From the NCBI GenBank assembly GCA_964535125.1, contig CAZHSN010000122.1, forward strand, positions 1-11,754: a stretch of 11,754 nucleotides of DNA, read 5' to 3'. The DNA comes from CAZHSN01 sp964535125 (GTDB taxonomy: Bacteria > Armatimonadota > HRBIN16). The position numbers were made by a program, and so were the translations under genes. The notes below the pieces were generated by a model. It was not told the origin of the DNA and made no database searches. It saw only the letters and a list, made by a program, of their open reading frames with translations. Below, piece after piece: positions 1 to 6,539 of the stretch (positions are counted from its first letter, which is position 1; each line of letters starts with the position of its first letter).

Positions 1-2
1 AG

Positions 3-1097
3 GCGATTTACTCGGCCCGGTGGGCGCTTTGGTATGAGTTCGCACGCTGGGAACGGGATCCGCATCGGTCACTGCAGGGATTCCCGGCGGCTCCCGTCAA
101 TCCGCTGTGGCTGGCAGCGCAACCCGGTTCGCGATCAACCGGGTTTAACCTGGATGATGTGCCGCGCTTTCCGTTGCTCTGTGCCGAGGCGATGCGGTTG
201 ACCAAGCTGCCCTGGGGACGTGCGTCTATTCGGTCGGGTGTGAGCAGCCTGCTGTCGTATCTTCGTCCGGATGGATCGATGCCCTATCTGTTGGCTCCCT
301 GGAGCGGCGCGCATATGGAGGAGGACGCGCCGTTTCACACCTACCACAGTCTGCGGATGCTGGGCGAGACACTGTTGATGGATTGGGACAACAGACTCAC
401 ACAACAGATGCTGACAGCGTTCGAGCGGCTGTTCCGTCACGCGATGCAACGCACGACAGACGGGCTGTTTCATGGGCGGGCGTCTGCTACGGGCGCGATA
501 CTGGATGCCCTCTGGCGCAGGTCTCTGCGTCATGATGATCCGGTGCGCTGGCGCCGGATAGTCGGGACATTGGCGGACGCGCTCTGCCGGCCGGATGCGC
601 AGGCGCAGCAGGACGACTTTGCCGAGTACCTGCCCTGGACGCCTGTCGGATTGATCCATGCGGCGCGCATGTTTCCAAACAGGCCCTACAGACAGGCCGC
701 GTTGAACTGGCTGGAGCACTCGTGGACGGCGCTGCTGCGTGACCGCCGGTTCTATCTGCCGGAGCCGCGCTTCACACCGTCAAACCCGCATGGTGCGCCC
801 GGCGCCAATCCGCTTTCGGTGTGGTACCACACCGACGCGATGATGCTGTACGCCGAATTTACGGAGAACGCGCTCTGGGAACGGCGTGCGGAGTGGGTAT
901 GGAACGACTATTATGATGACACGCGGTATAAGGACCATCCGGCGTGGCGGATCGTGGATACCGGAGACCCGGACACCGAACGCTGGGGCGGCGCCAGCGC
1001 AGAAGACGCCTTGCGGATGCTGGCCAAGTGGACGTGGCAATGCCGGCGTCCCGGCCTGTATCAGCGGATCCGGGCGGCCCGCGGAGTGCCGGAATGA
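3..1097 (+). CDS. Unrecognised helical protein, C-terminal part (5' cut by window edge)
   Basis: The reading frame is open from base 3 to the TGA at 1095-1097 (364 residues). A GTG at 159 could be proposed as the start, but the 52 codons before it are protein-like (for example WALWYEFARWERD), so the gene very probably begins outside the window. The protein is rich in Trp, Arg, His and Tyr and is built of repeated amphipathic helices, for example the stretches containing HTYHSLRMLGETLL, WTPVGLIHAARMFP and TDAMMLYAEFTENALW. This resembles the alpha/alpha-toroid folds of some glycoside hydrolases and lyases, but I see no catalytic motif that names a family. No signal peptide or membrane segment is visible in this part. 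Downstream lies the guaA promoter, so it is probably the last gene of its own unit. The function is unknown; the carbohydrate-related guess is weak. Confidence 0.7.
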   Translation, partial: AIYSARWALWYEFARWERDPHRSLQGFPAAPVNPLWLAAQPGSRSTGFNLDDVPRFPLLCAEAMRLTKLPWGRASIRSGVSSLLSYLRPDGSMPYLLAPWSGAHMEEDAPFHTYHSLRMLGETLLMDWDNRLTQQMLTAFERLFRHAMQRTTDGLFHGRASATGAILDALWRRSLRHDDPVRWRRIVGTLADALCRPDAQAQQDDFAEYLPWTPVGLIHAARMFPNRPYRQAALNWLEHSWTALLRDRRFYLPEPRFTPSNPHGAPGANPLSVWYHTDAMMLYAEFTENALWERRAEWVWNDYYDDTRYKDHPAWRIVDTGDPDTERWGGASAEDALRMLAKWTWQCRRPGLYQRIRAARGVPE

Positions 1098-1109
1098 CCG
1101 CGGGCTCTC

Positions 1110-1139
1110 TTGACACCGTGCAAAACCAGAAGGTATATT
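1110..1139 (+). promoter_or_regulatory. Sigma70-type promoter of guaA-hpt
   Basis: A perfect -35 box TTGACA (1110-1115) and a -10 box TATATT (1134-1139) are separated by 18 bp. Transcription would start near 1146, giving a guaA leader of about 73 nt. The match is among the best in the window. It also argues against the in-frame TTG at 1138 as the guaA start, since that codon lies inside the -10 box. Confidence 0.75.
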
Positions 1140-1151
1140 GGCAACGTTGCC
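1140..1151. promoter_or_regulatory. 12-bp palindrome at the guaA transcription start (operator candidate)
   Basis: GGCAACGTTGCC is a perfect 12-bp palindrome starting one base after the -10 box, so it covers the expected transcription start. A central CpG palindrome is the usual shape of LacI/PurR-family operators; the E. coli PurR core is GCAAACGTTTGC, two bases longer in the middle. A repressor bound here would block initiation. The palindrome is seen directly; the regulatory role is inferred, and no PurR-like gene is present in the window. Confidence 0.45.
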
Positions 1152-1218
1152 TGCGGTGCTTACCGCTCGGGCCTCCACGCGAACACTCACCAAACTCACG
1201 AACCACAAAGGCGATCCC

Positions 1219-2772
1219 ATGGCATACACATCACCCGACAATGAACTGATCCTGGTCCTCGATTTTGGCGCGCAATATACCCAACTGATTGCACGGCGGA
1301 TCCGTGAGTGTTCGGTGTACTGCGAGATCATCGGTTCGGACACCCCGGTGGACACGATCCGCGCGCGCGCCCCGAAGGGGCTGGTGCTTTCCGGTGGACC
1401 GAGCAGCGTCTATGAACCCGCTGCCCCTCAGGTAGACCCGGCGGTGTTTGAGCTGGGTGTGCCCGTGCTGGGCATCTGCTACGGACATCAGTTGATGACG
1501 CATCTGCTGGGCGGGACGGTGGAGCCGAGTGAACGGCGGGAGTACGGGCGCACCGCTGTCACCGTGTGTACCGGGGCGCCGTTGTTCAACGGCGTGAGCG
1601 GAGAGCAGACCTGCTGGATGAGCCATGGCGATCTGGTGCTGGCGCCGCCTCCCGGATTCGCGGTTACCGCTGCCACCCCGTCGACGCCGGTTGCGGCCAT
1701 GGCTGACACTGCGCGCCGGCTGTATGGTGTGCAGTTCCACCCGGAGGTTAAACACACGCCGTTTGGCTTGGAATTGCTCCGTCAGTTTGTCATCGATGTC
1801 TGCGGCTGTTCCGGTACCTGGACCATGGGGTCGTTCATTGAGCAGAGCGTGGCCAGCCTGCGCGAGCAGATCGGGACCGATCGGGTGCTGTGCGCGGTGA
1901 GTGGCGGTGTGGACTCCATGACCCTCGCCGCATTGCTGTATCGGGCCGTCGGCGCGGATCAACTAACGTGTGTGTTTGTGGACCATGGGCTGCTGCGTCA
2001 GGGTGAAGCGGAGCAGGTGCGCCAGACGTTTCGGGAGCACTACAGAGTTCATCTGGTGGCGGTGGACGCACGCGAGCGGTTTCTGGAACGGCTGCGCGGC
2101 GTGATCGAGCCGGAGCGTAAACGCAAGATCATCGGTGAAGAGTTTGTGCGGGTGTTCGAGGAACACGCCGATGAACTGCGCGATTGCGCATTCCTGGCGC
2201 AGGGAACGCTGTACCCTGACGTGATTGAGAGCGGCGGCAGCAGCAATGCAGCCACCATCAAGACCCATCACAATGTGGGTGGGTTGCCGGATGACATGCG
2301 GTTGAAACTGGTGGAACCGTTCCGCTGGTTGTTTAAGGACGAAGTGCGGCGCGTCGCGGATGGACTGGGACTTCCGGAGTCGATCGTATGGCGTCAGCCG
2401 TTTCCGGGGCCCGGGCTGGCGGTCCGTATCGCCGGTGAAGTTACCGAAGAGCGTCTGGAGATGCTGCGCGCGGCCGACCGTATTGTGCTGGATGAGATCT
2501 GGTCGGCCGGTTTATACCGGGAGATCTGGCAATCCTTCGCGGTGCTGCCTGCCGTACGCAGCGTGGGGGTAATGGGCGATCAGCGGACGTATGGACATCC
2601 GATTGTGGTGCGTGCGGTGGTCAGTGATGACGCCATGACAGCGGACTGGGCTCGTTTGCCGGATGCGGTGCTGGAGCGCATATCCAACCGGATTGTGGGG
2701 GAGGTGCCTGGCATCAATCGGGTGTTGTACGACATTACGTCCAAACCTCCGGCCACCATCGAATGGGAGTGA
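1219..2772 (+). CDS. guaA: GMP synthase (glutamine-hydrolysing)
   Basis: GuaA converts XMP, ATP and glutamine to GMP, the last step of de novo guanine nucleotide synthesis, in the cytosol. The 517-residue length is typical of the family. The N-terminal class I glutamine amidotransferase domain (about 10-195) carries the triad Cys87 in GICYGHQ, His174 and Glu176 in QFHPEV. The ATP-pyrophosphatase domain follows with the P-loop-like SGGVDS at 228-233, and the C-terminal dimerisation domain has the conserved PFPGPGLAVRI stretch and ends ITSKPPATIEWE. The ATG at 1219 is chosen because homology begins right after it, AAAGGCG lies at about the right distance, and the upstream TTG at 1138 falls in the -10 box. 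hpt follows after 40 bases and is probably cotranscribed. Identification is secure. Confidence 0.97.
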   Translation: MAYTSPDNELILVLDFGAQYTQLIARRIRECSVYCEIIGSDTPVDTIRARAPKGLVLSGGPSSVYEPAAPQVDPAVFELGVPVLGICYGHQLMTHLLGGTVEPSERREYGRTAVTVCTGAPLFNGVSGEQTCWMSHGDLVLAPPPGFAVTAATPSTPVAAMADTARRLYGVQFHPEVKHTPFGLELLRQFVIDVCGCSGTWTMGSFIEQSVASLREQIGTDRVLCAVSGGVDSMTLAALLYRAVGADQLTCVFVDHGLLRQGEAEQVRQTFREHYRVHLVAVDARERFLERLRGVIEPERKRKIIGEEFVRVFEEHADELRDCAFLAQGTLYPDVIESGGSSNAATIKTHHNVGGLPDDMRLKLVEPFRWLFKDEVRRVADGLGLPESIVWRQPFPGPGLAVRIAGEVTEERLEMLRAADRIVLDEIWSAGLYREIWQSFAVLPAVRSVGVMGDQRTYGHPIVVRAVVSDDAMTADWARLPDAVLERISNRIVGEVPGINRVLYDITSKPPATIEWE

Positions 2773-2812
2773 GGCCGGCCTTGCGTGTACGTGCTGACTA
2801 CGGGAGGATCGC

Positions 2813-3385
2813 ATGACCAGCGACACACCGTCCATCACCCCCTGGATCACGAGTGAACAGATCAGCCACCGCGTTCGGGAACTGGGCGAGCAGATTCGAG
2901 CCGACAGCGACGCCGACCAGCCGTTGCTGTTGGTGGGTGTGCTGAAGGGATCGGCATTCTTTCTGGCCGACTTGGCGCGCGCTGTTCCCGGGCCGGTGGA
3001 TATCGGGTTCATTACGCTGAGCAGTTGGCAAGGCATGCGCAGCACCGGTGTGGTGCGCATTATCAGCGAACTGGAAGACAGTACGGTAGACCGCGATGTG
3101 GTGGTGGTTGAAGACATCGTGGATACCGGCCACACGTTGAGGTTTCTGCTGGACAATACCAGCGTCTACAAAGCCCGTCGGCTCAGGGTATGCGCATTGC
3201 TGGACAAGCCGTCACAGCGCACCGTGGATGTTCCCATTGATTATGTGGGGTTTACCATACCCAATCTATTCGTTGTGGGGTACGGAATGGATTATAACGA
3301 ACAGTATCGGAGCCTGCCCTATGTGGGGTTGATGGATGAGATAGACTGCCCTCCGCCGCCGATGACTGGCCGCGGAGAGTGTTGA
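2813..3385 (+). CDS. hpt: Hypoxanthine (guanine) phosphoribosyltransferase
   Basis: This cytosolic purine-salvage enzyme joins hypoxanthine or guanine to PRPP, giving IMP or GMP. The 190-residue protein has the type I PRTase layout: GVLKGS at 42-47, the PRPP-binding motif VVVVEDIVDTG at 96-106 with Glu100, Asp101 and the catalytic-position Asp104, the LLDKP strand at 129-133, and the purine-side DYVGF...VVGYGMDY at 143-161. The flexible catalytic loop normally contains an invariant Ser-Tyr pair; here it appears to be Ser71-Trp72. A GGGAGG ribosome binding site (2802-2807) lies 5 bases before the ATG. The gene is paired with guaA, so de novo and salvage routes to GMP share a transcript. Substrate preference cannot be read from the sequence. 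The symbol hpt is used by family resemblance. Confidence 0.93.
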   Translation: MTSDTPSITPWITSEQISHRVRELGEQIRADSDADQPLLLVGVLKGSAFFLADLARAVPGPVDIGFITLSSWQGMRSTGVVRIISELEDSTVDRDVVVVEDIVDTGHTLRFLLDNTSVYKARRLRVCALLDKPSQRTVDVPIDYVGFTIPNLFVVGYGMDYNEQYRSLPYVGLMDEIDCPPPPMTGRGEC

Positions 3386-3390
3386 AGGTG

Positions 3391-3396
3391 TATAAT
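3391..3396 (+). promoter_or_regulatory. Possible -10 box for rho (TATAAT)
   Basis: A consensus TATAAT lies six bases after the hpt stop codon. No good -35 box is present at 16-18 bp; the best is TGGCCG at 3367-3372 with an 18-bp spacer. If used, transcription would start near 3403 and the rho leader would be about 158 nt, including the terminator-like hairpin at 3419-3455. A short perfect inverted repeat CGACT-TGG-AGTCG (3407-3419) lies directly after it. Confidence 0.4.
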
Positions 3397-3418
3397 AGGC
3401 TTGACTCGACTTGGAGTC

Positions 3419-3455
3419 GGCGTCAACGGCACGTTGCTGCCGGCACGCCTTTTTT
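3419..3455 (+). terminator. Intrinsic terminator or rho-leader attenuator
   Basis: GGCGT (3419-3423) pairs with ACGCC (3445-3449), and inside it CGGCA (3427-3431) pairs with TGCCG (3438-3442) around a 6-nt loop. The two stems are joined by a small internal loop (CAA opposite GC). Six T residues (3450-3455) follow at once. This is the classic intrinsic-terminator layout. It lies 34 bases after the hpt stop and 105 bases before rho, so it may simply end the guaA-hpt transcript. If the TATAAT at 3391 is the rho promoter, it sits in the rho leader and could attenuate rho. Confidence 0.72.
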
Positions 3456-3515
3456 CCCAATGACCTGTCCGCCCCGGGCCCTGTTTGCTGGATAGGGTCT
3501 GCCGGCAACGCCAAT

Positions 3516-3529
3516 CGCGTCATCACGCG
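3516..3529 (+). repeat. Perfect small hairpin in the rho leader
   Basis: CGCGT (3516-3520) and ACGCG (3525-3529) form a 5-bp perfect stem around a CATC tetraloop, about 30 bases before the rho start. There is no T-run, so it is not a terminator. It could affect translation or Rho loading in the leader; the role is unknown. Confidence 0.4.
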
Positions 3530-3560
3530 AAACAATCTCCTCACCAACCAGGTGGAATGT

Positions 3561-4835
3561 ATGGAACAACTGGACCTCTCGTTCTTTGACGGACGCAGCC
3601 TAGAAGACCTGCACCAAGTCGCCCGCTCGCGTGGCGTCAACGTGGATGACAGTGCGCGCCGCCATGATGTCATCAAGAAAATTCTGCAAGCTCACGCAGA
3701 CGGCGGGGGCATGATCCGTGCGACCGGCGTACTGGAGTTGATGCCGGATGGTTTCGGTTTCATCCGGCGGGATGTCAACTTTGCTGCGGGCGGAAACGAC
3801 GATGTCTACGTGTCGATGACGCAGATCAAGCGGTTTGACCTGAAGACAGGCGACAGCATTGTGGGCATGATCCGCCCCCCCAAGGACAATGAGAAGTATT
3901 ACGGGATGCTGCGCGTGGAGTCGGTGAACGGGCGTGATCCGGAGTCGACGCGGCACCGCTTTTCGTTCGATGACCTGGTGCCTGTATACCCGCAGGATCG
4001 GCTGCGTCTGGAAACAGGTCCCGCCAAGGATGTGTCGGCGCGCATGATAGACATCGTGGCGCCGATAGGGAAAGGTCAACGCGGTCTGATTGTGGCGCCG
4101 CCCAAGGCGGGTAAGACAATGCTGCTCAAGACCATCGCCAACAGCATTACCATCAACCATCCCGAAGTGTTGCTGATGGTTCTTTTGGTCGACGAAAGAC
4201 CGGAAGAAGTTACCGATATTCGGCGTTCTGTAAAGGGCCGGGTGGTCAGTTCCACCTTCGATGAGATGCCTGAGAACCACATGCGTGTGAGTGAAATGAC
4301 GCTGGAGATGGCCAAGCGACTGGTGGAAGCCGGTAACCACGTGGTTATCCTGCTGGACAGCCTGACCCGCATGAGCCGGGCGTCCAACTTGACCGTCAAT
4401 CCCAGTGGACGCACGCTTTCCGGTGGTCTGGATCCGTCGGCGCTGTACCGGCCTAAGCGGTTCTTCGGCGCGGCGCGGGCGATTGAGCACGGGGGAAGCC
4501 TGACGGTGCTGGCCACCGCGTTGGTGGAGACAGGCAGCCGCATGGATGAAGTGATCTTCGAGGAGTTCAAAGGGACGGGTAATATGGAGTTGGTGCTGGA
4601 TCGGGCGCTCAGCGACCGGCGCATCTTCCCGGCCATCGACGTCAACCGGTCGGGCACCCGTCACGAGGAGTTGCTGTTCTCCGAGTTTGAACGGAAGCAG
4701 GTGTGGAAACTGCGCCGGATATTCCAGAAGTATGAAACGATCCAGGGTATAGAACAGCTTAAGAACATGCTGGCGCACACCTCCTCCAATGAAGAGTTTC
4801 TGCGCACAGTTGAAAAGATCGCGGACGACGCCTGA
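3561..4835 (+). CDS. rho: Transcription termination factor Rho
   Basis: Rho is the hexameric RNA-dependent ATPase that binds C-rich nascent RNA and dissociates transcription complexes. The protein has 424 residues, close to the E. coli length. Order: N-terminal helical domain (1-50), the OB-fold primary RNA-binding domain with GVLELMPDGFGFIRR at 56-70 (aromatic Phe65 and Phe67), the Walker A motif APPKAGKT at 179-186, Walker B region VVILLDSL at 261-268, and the Q-loop secondary RNA site NPSGRTLSGG at 280-289. There is no large insertion in the N-terminal domain, unlike actinobacterial Rho. ATG 3561 is preferred because AGGTGG ends 5 bases before it and the protein aligns from there; an in-frame GTG at 3552 is less well placed. 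The BFN gene follows 14 bases downstream, probably in the same operon. Confidence 0.97.
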   Translation: MEQLDLSFFDGRSLEDLHQVARSRGVNVDDSARRHDVIKKILQAHADGGGMIRATGVLELMPDGFGFIRRDVNFAAGGNDDVYVSMTQIKRFDLKTGDSIVGMIRPPKDNEKYYGMLRVESVNGRDPESTRHRFSFDDLVPVYPQDRLRLETGPAKDVSARMIDIVAPIGKGQRGLIVAPPKAGKTMLLKTIANSITINHPEVLLMVLLVDERPEEVTDIRRSVKGRVVSSTFDEMPENHMRVSEMTLEMAKRLVEAGNHVVILLDSLTRMSRASNLTVNPSGRTLSGGLDPSALYRPKRFFGAARAIEHGGSLTVLATALVETGSRMDEVIFEEFKGTGNMELVLDRALSDRRIFPAIDVNRSGTRHEELLFSEFERKQVWKLRRIFQKYETIQGIEQLKNMLAHTSSNEEFLRTVEKIADDA

Positions 4836-4837
4836 AC

Positions 4838-4843
4838 AGGAGG
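4838..4843 (+). promoter_or_regulatory. Strong ribosome binding site fixing a GTG start
   Basis: AGGAGG lies two bases after the rho stop and six bases before GTG 4850. It is a near-ideal Shine-Dalgarno sequence and decides the non-ATG start of the BFN-domain gene. Confidence 0.8.
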
Positions 4844-4849
4844 TGCCCT

Positions 4850-5335
4850 GTGCCGCCTGAGTGGTCCGAGGGATTTGGACCGATCGACGATTGGCAAGAG
4901 CCCGATCCGGAGCTTGATGAAGAGCGCCCGGTGACGTTGATGGGCGTGTTTCAGCGGCAGACGTTGCTGGAAGACGTCGAGGTGGCGCATTTCGTGATCC
5001 TGGAGGACGAGGATCACCGCTCCATTGATATCTTCATCGGGCGTACAGAGGCGCTGGCGATCCACTTCGGACTGGAGGGCGAGTTGCCCGATCGCCCTTC
5101 CACGCATGACCTGATCCGCAATCTGATTGAGCGTACGGGACACAGCGTCGATCGAGTGATCATCGATGACCTGTGGGGCCGCATCTACTATGCGCGGCTG
5201 GTGCTGCTGGCGCCGGATGGCAGTGAACTGGTGGTGGATGCGCGCCCCAGTGATGCGATAGCCGTCGCCGTGCGCGTGAAGTGCCCCATCACGGCCACCG
5301 AACGGGTGTTACGGAAGGCCAGCACCGATTCGTGA
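4850..5335 (+). CDS. BFN-domain (DUF151, bifunctional nuclease family) protein
   Basis: This is a 161-residue soluble protein with the bifunctional nuclease domain over about residues 29-148. Recognisable parts are the opening LMGVF, the ISO-like strand VAHFVILEDEDHRSIDIFIG (43-62), the segment THDLIRNLIERTG, VDRVIIDDLWGRIYYARLVL, and the hallmark VDARPSDAIAVAVR at 129-142. Plant and bacterial members have been reported to have DNase/RNase activity; whether this one does cannot be told. The acidic N-terminus (1-28) is extra, and the C-terminal UVR domain found in some relatives is absent. It starts with GTG behind AGGAGG, 14 bases after rho, so cotranscription and perhaps translational coupling with rho are likely. 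The pairing suggests an RNA-related job, but that is inference. Family assignment is confident, function is not. Confidence 0.88.
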   Translation: MPPEWSEGFGPIDDWQEPDPELDEERPVTLMGVFQRQTLLEDVEVAHFVILEDEDHRSIDIFIGRTEALAIHFGLEGELPDRPSTHDLIRNLIERTGHSVDRVIIDDLWGRIYYARLVLLAPDGSELVVDARPSDAIAVAVRVKCPITATERVLRKASTDS

Positions 5336-5336
5336 G

Positions 5337-5350
5337 ACCCGGGTACGGGT
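5337..5350. repeat. Short inverted repeat between convergent genes
   Basis: ACCCG-GGTA-CGGGT forms a 5-bp perfect stem with a 4-nt loop in the 16-base gap between the converging BFN and galK stop codons. No T-tract follows on either strand, so intrinsic termination is not supported; it may be a stabilising 3' end for either transcript. Confidence 0.3.
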
Positions 5351-5351
5351 G

Positions 5352-6527
5352 CTACATCAGCCTGTGTGCGCCTTGAGAGAACCGGCACACAAACGCGTCC
5401 CCCTTGATCTGAGTCGCTGCGGCGTAGTCGCGCAGGACGTCGGCCTGGAAGCGTTCGGTCGATCCCGCGGGCGTCAACGCCAGGATCGCGCCGCCCCAGC
5501 CCCCGCCGGTCAACCGGGCGCCCAATGCGCCGTGGTGATGCGCCAATTGCACCAGCAGATCCAGTTCCGGCAGCGAGTTCTCAAACAGGTCCCGCGAGCT
5601 GGCATGCGATAGATACATCAACTCCCCCATGGTGCGCACATCGCCGCGCTGCATGGCGGCATACGCCCGTTGTACCCGATCGGTCTCATACACCACATGA
5701 GCGGCGCGCCGTCGCAGGATCTCGGGCATGTCGGTCAGGCAGGGCAGCAGCGTATCCGGATCCACATCCCGCAGCGACTCCATCGGACGCTGGAGACGCT
5801 CGCTCAGCCAAGCACAAGCCTGCCGGCATTCACTGACGCGCTGGGCATACGGCGCATTCGTCAGCGAATGCGGCGAACGCGAATGGACCAGCACGATCCG
5901 CAAATCAGGGGATGCAGGCAGCGGCGCGGCGTGTTGTTCCTCGGAACGGACATCAAGGTACAGCACCGAGTCCTCCTGCCCGAAAACCGACGAAAACTGA
6001 TCCAGGATGCCGCACGGCATGCCGACGAACTGGTTCTCGGCTCGGCGCGCCAGCTTCGCCACCTCCCAGGGCGGCAGTGTGTCGCCGGTCAGCGCCAGCA
6101 GGGCCAGGGCGACGGCAACCTCCAGCGCGGCGCTGGAGCTGAGCCCTGCGCCGCGGGGAATATCGCTGTGGATCAACGCCTGAAAAGGCGGAATCCGTAT
6201 ACCCAGGGTGCTCAGCTCATGCACCACCCCCTGCACATAATCGGCCCATCGGCACTGAGGCAGCGACTGGGGGGCGGCGGGATTGAACACCGCCTCGGTG
6301 TCGGTCTGCAGCGACCGCACATGCGCGTGTGCGTCGGAAGACGGTCCGGCGAGCACGAGCGTATGGCGGTCGATGGCGCCGCTCATGACACATCCGAGAT
6401 TGTAGTCGGTGTGATTGCCCAAGACCTCCACGCGGCCGGGCGCCGCAGCGATGGCGGCGGGTTCGCGGCCATACCGGGAACAAAACGCCTCCGTGGCGGT
6501 GTGCAGCAGGGCGGGTGATACGGACAT
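5352..6527 (-). CDS. galK: Galactokinase (GHMP kinase)
   Basis: The enzyme phosphorylates galactose at C1 with ATP, the entry step of the Leloir pathway, in the cytosol. The 391 residues match galactokinase length. All three GHMP motifs are present: GRVEVLGNHTDYNLG at 31-45, PRGAGLSSSAALEVA at 124-138 (ATP phosphate loop), and LTGGGWGGAILAL at 339-351. Arg32 and Asp176 (in CGILDQFSSVFG) are the expected catalytic residues. The sugar-contacting acidic residue of GEHTDY is Asn38 here, so the natural substrate could differ from plain galactose. The ATG has GAGGAG six bases upstream (+ strand 6534-6539), which abuts the parB stop; galK lies 10 bases after parB on the same strand, so it is very likely cotranscribed with parAB. 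No other gal gene is in the window. Confidence 0.9.
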   Translation of the reverse strand: MSVSPALLHTATEAFCSRYGREPAAIAAAPGRVEVLGNHTDYNLGCVMSGAIDRHTLVLAGPSSDAHAHVRSLQTDTEAVFNPAAPQSLPQCRWADYVQGVVHELSTLGIRIPPFQALIHSDIPRGAGLSSSAALEVAVALALLALTGDTLPPWEVAKLARRAENQFVGMPCGILDQFSSVFGQEDSVLYLDVRSEEQHAAPLPASPDLRIVLVHSRSPHSLTNAPYAQRVSECRQACAWLSERLQRPMESLRDVDPDTLLPCLTDMPEILRRRAAHVVYETDRVQRAYAAMQRGDVRTMGELMYLSHASSRDLFENSLPELDLLVQLAHHHGALGARLTGGGWGGAILALTPAGSTERFQADVLRDYAAATQIKGDAFVCRFSQGAHRLM

Positions 6528-6533
6528 GGGCAG

Positions 6534-6539
6534 CTCCTC
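6534..6539 (-). promoter_or_regulatory. galK ribosome binding site overlapping the parB stop
   Basis: On the minus strand the parB stop TGA (6540-6538) runs directly into GGAG, giving GAGGAG six bases before the galK ATG. Ribosomes finishing parB would therefore clear or re-initiate at the galK start, so translation of the two is probably coupled. Confidence 0.7.

Noticed and set aside
1138..1218. Longer guaA from TTG 1138
   Set aside because: The codon lies inside the -10 box, and the 27 extra residues have no family counterpart; ATG 1219 fits.
1146..1218. Purine riboswitch in the guaA leader
   Set aside because: The roughly 73-base leader has only a small 5-bp hairpin and none of the conserved three-way-junction core I would expect.
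3460..3495. 11-codon open frame (ATG 3460 to TAG) as a rho leader peptide
   Set aside because: No ribosome binding site precedes it, as the T-tract of the hairpin lies directly upstream; the length is within chance.
3432..3510. Pairing of 3432-3445 with 3500-3510 as an antiterminator
   Set aside because: The complementarity is real (11 bp with a 3-nt bulge), but the second strand is made after the terminator, so it cannot steer the decision.
4334..4347. TAACCACGTGGTTA palindrome in rho as a parS site
   Set aside because: Only the CACGTG centre and one flanking base per side fit parS; the arms differ, and it encodes a normal Rho Walker B region (GNHVVIL).
3600..4778. Long antisense open frame opposite rho (392 codons)
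   Set aside because: It is a composition shadow of a well-identified gene; the product is His/Gln/Arg-rich without motifs.
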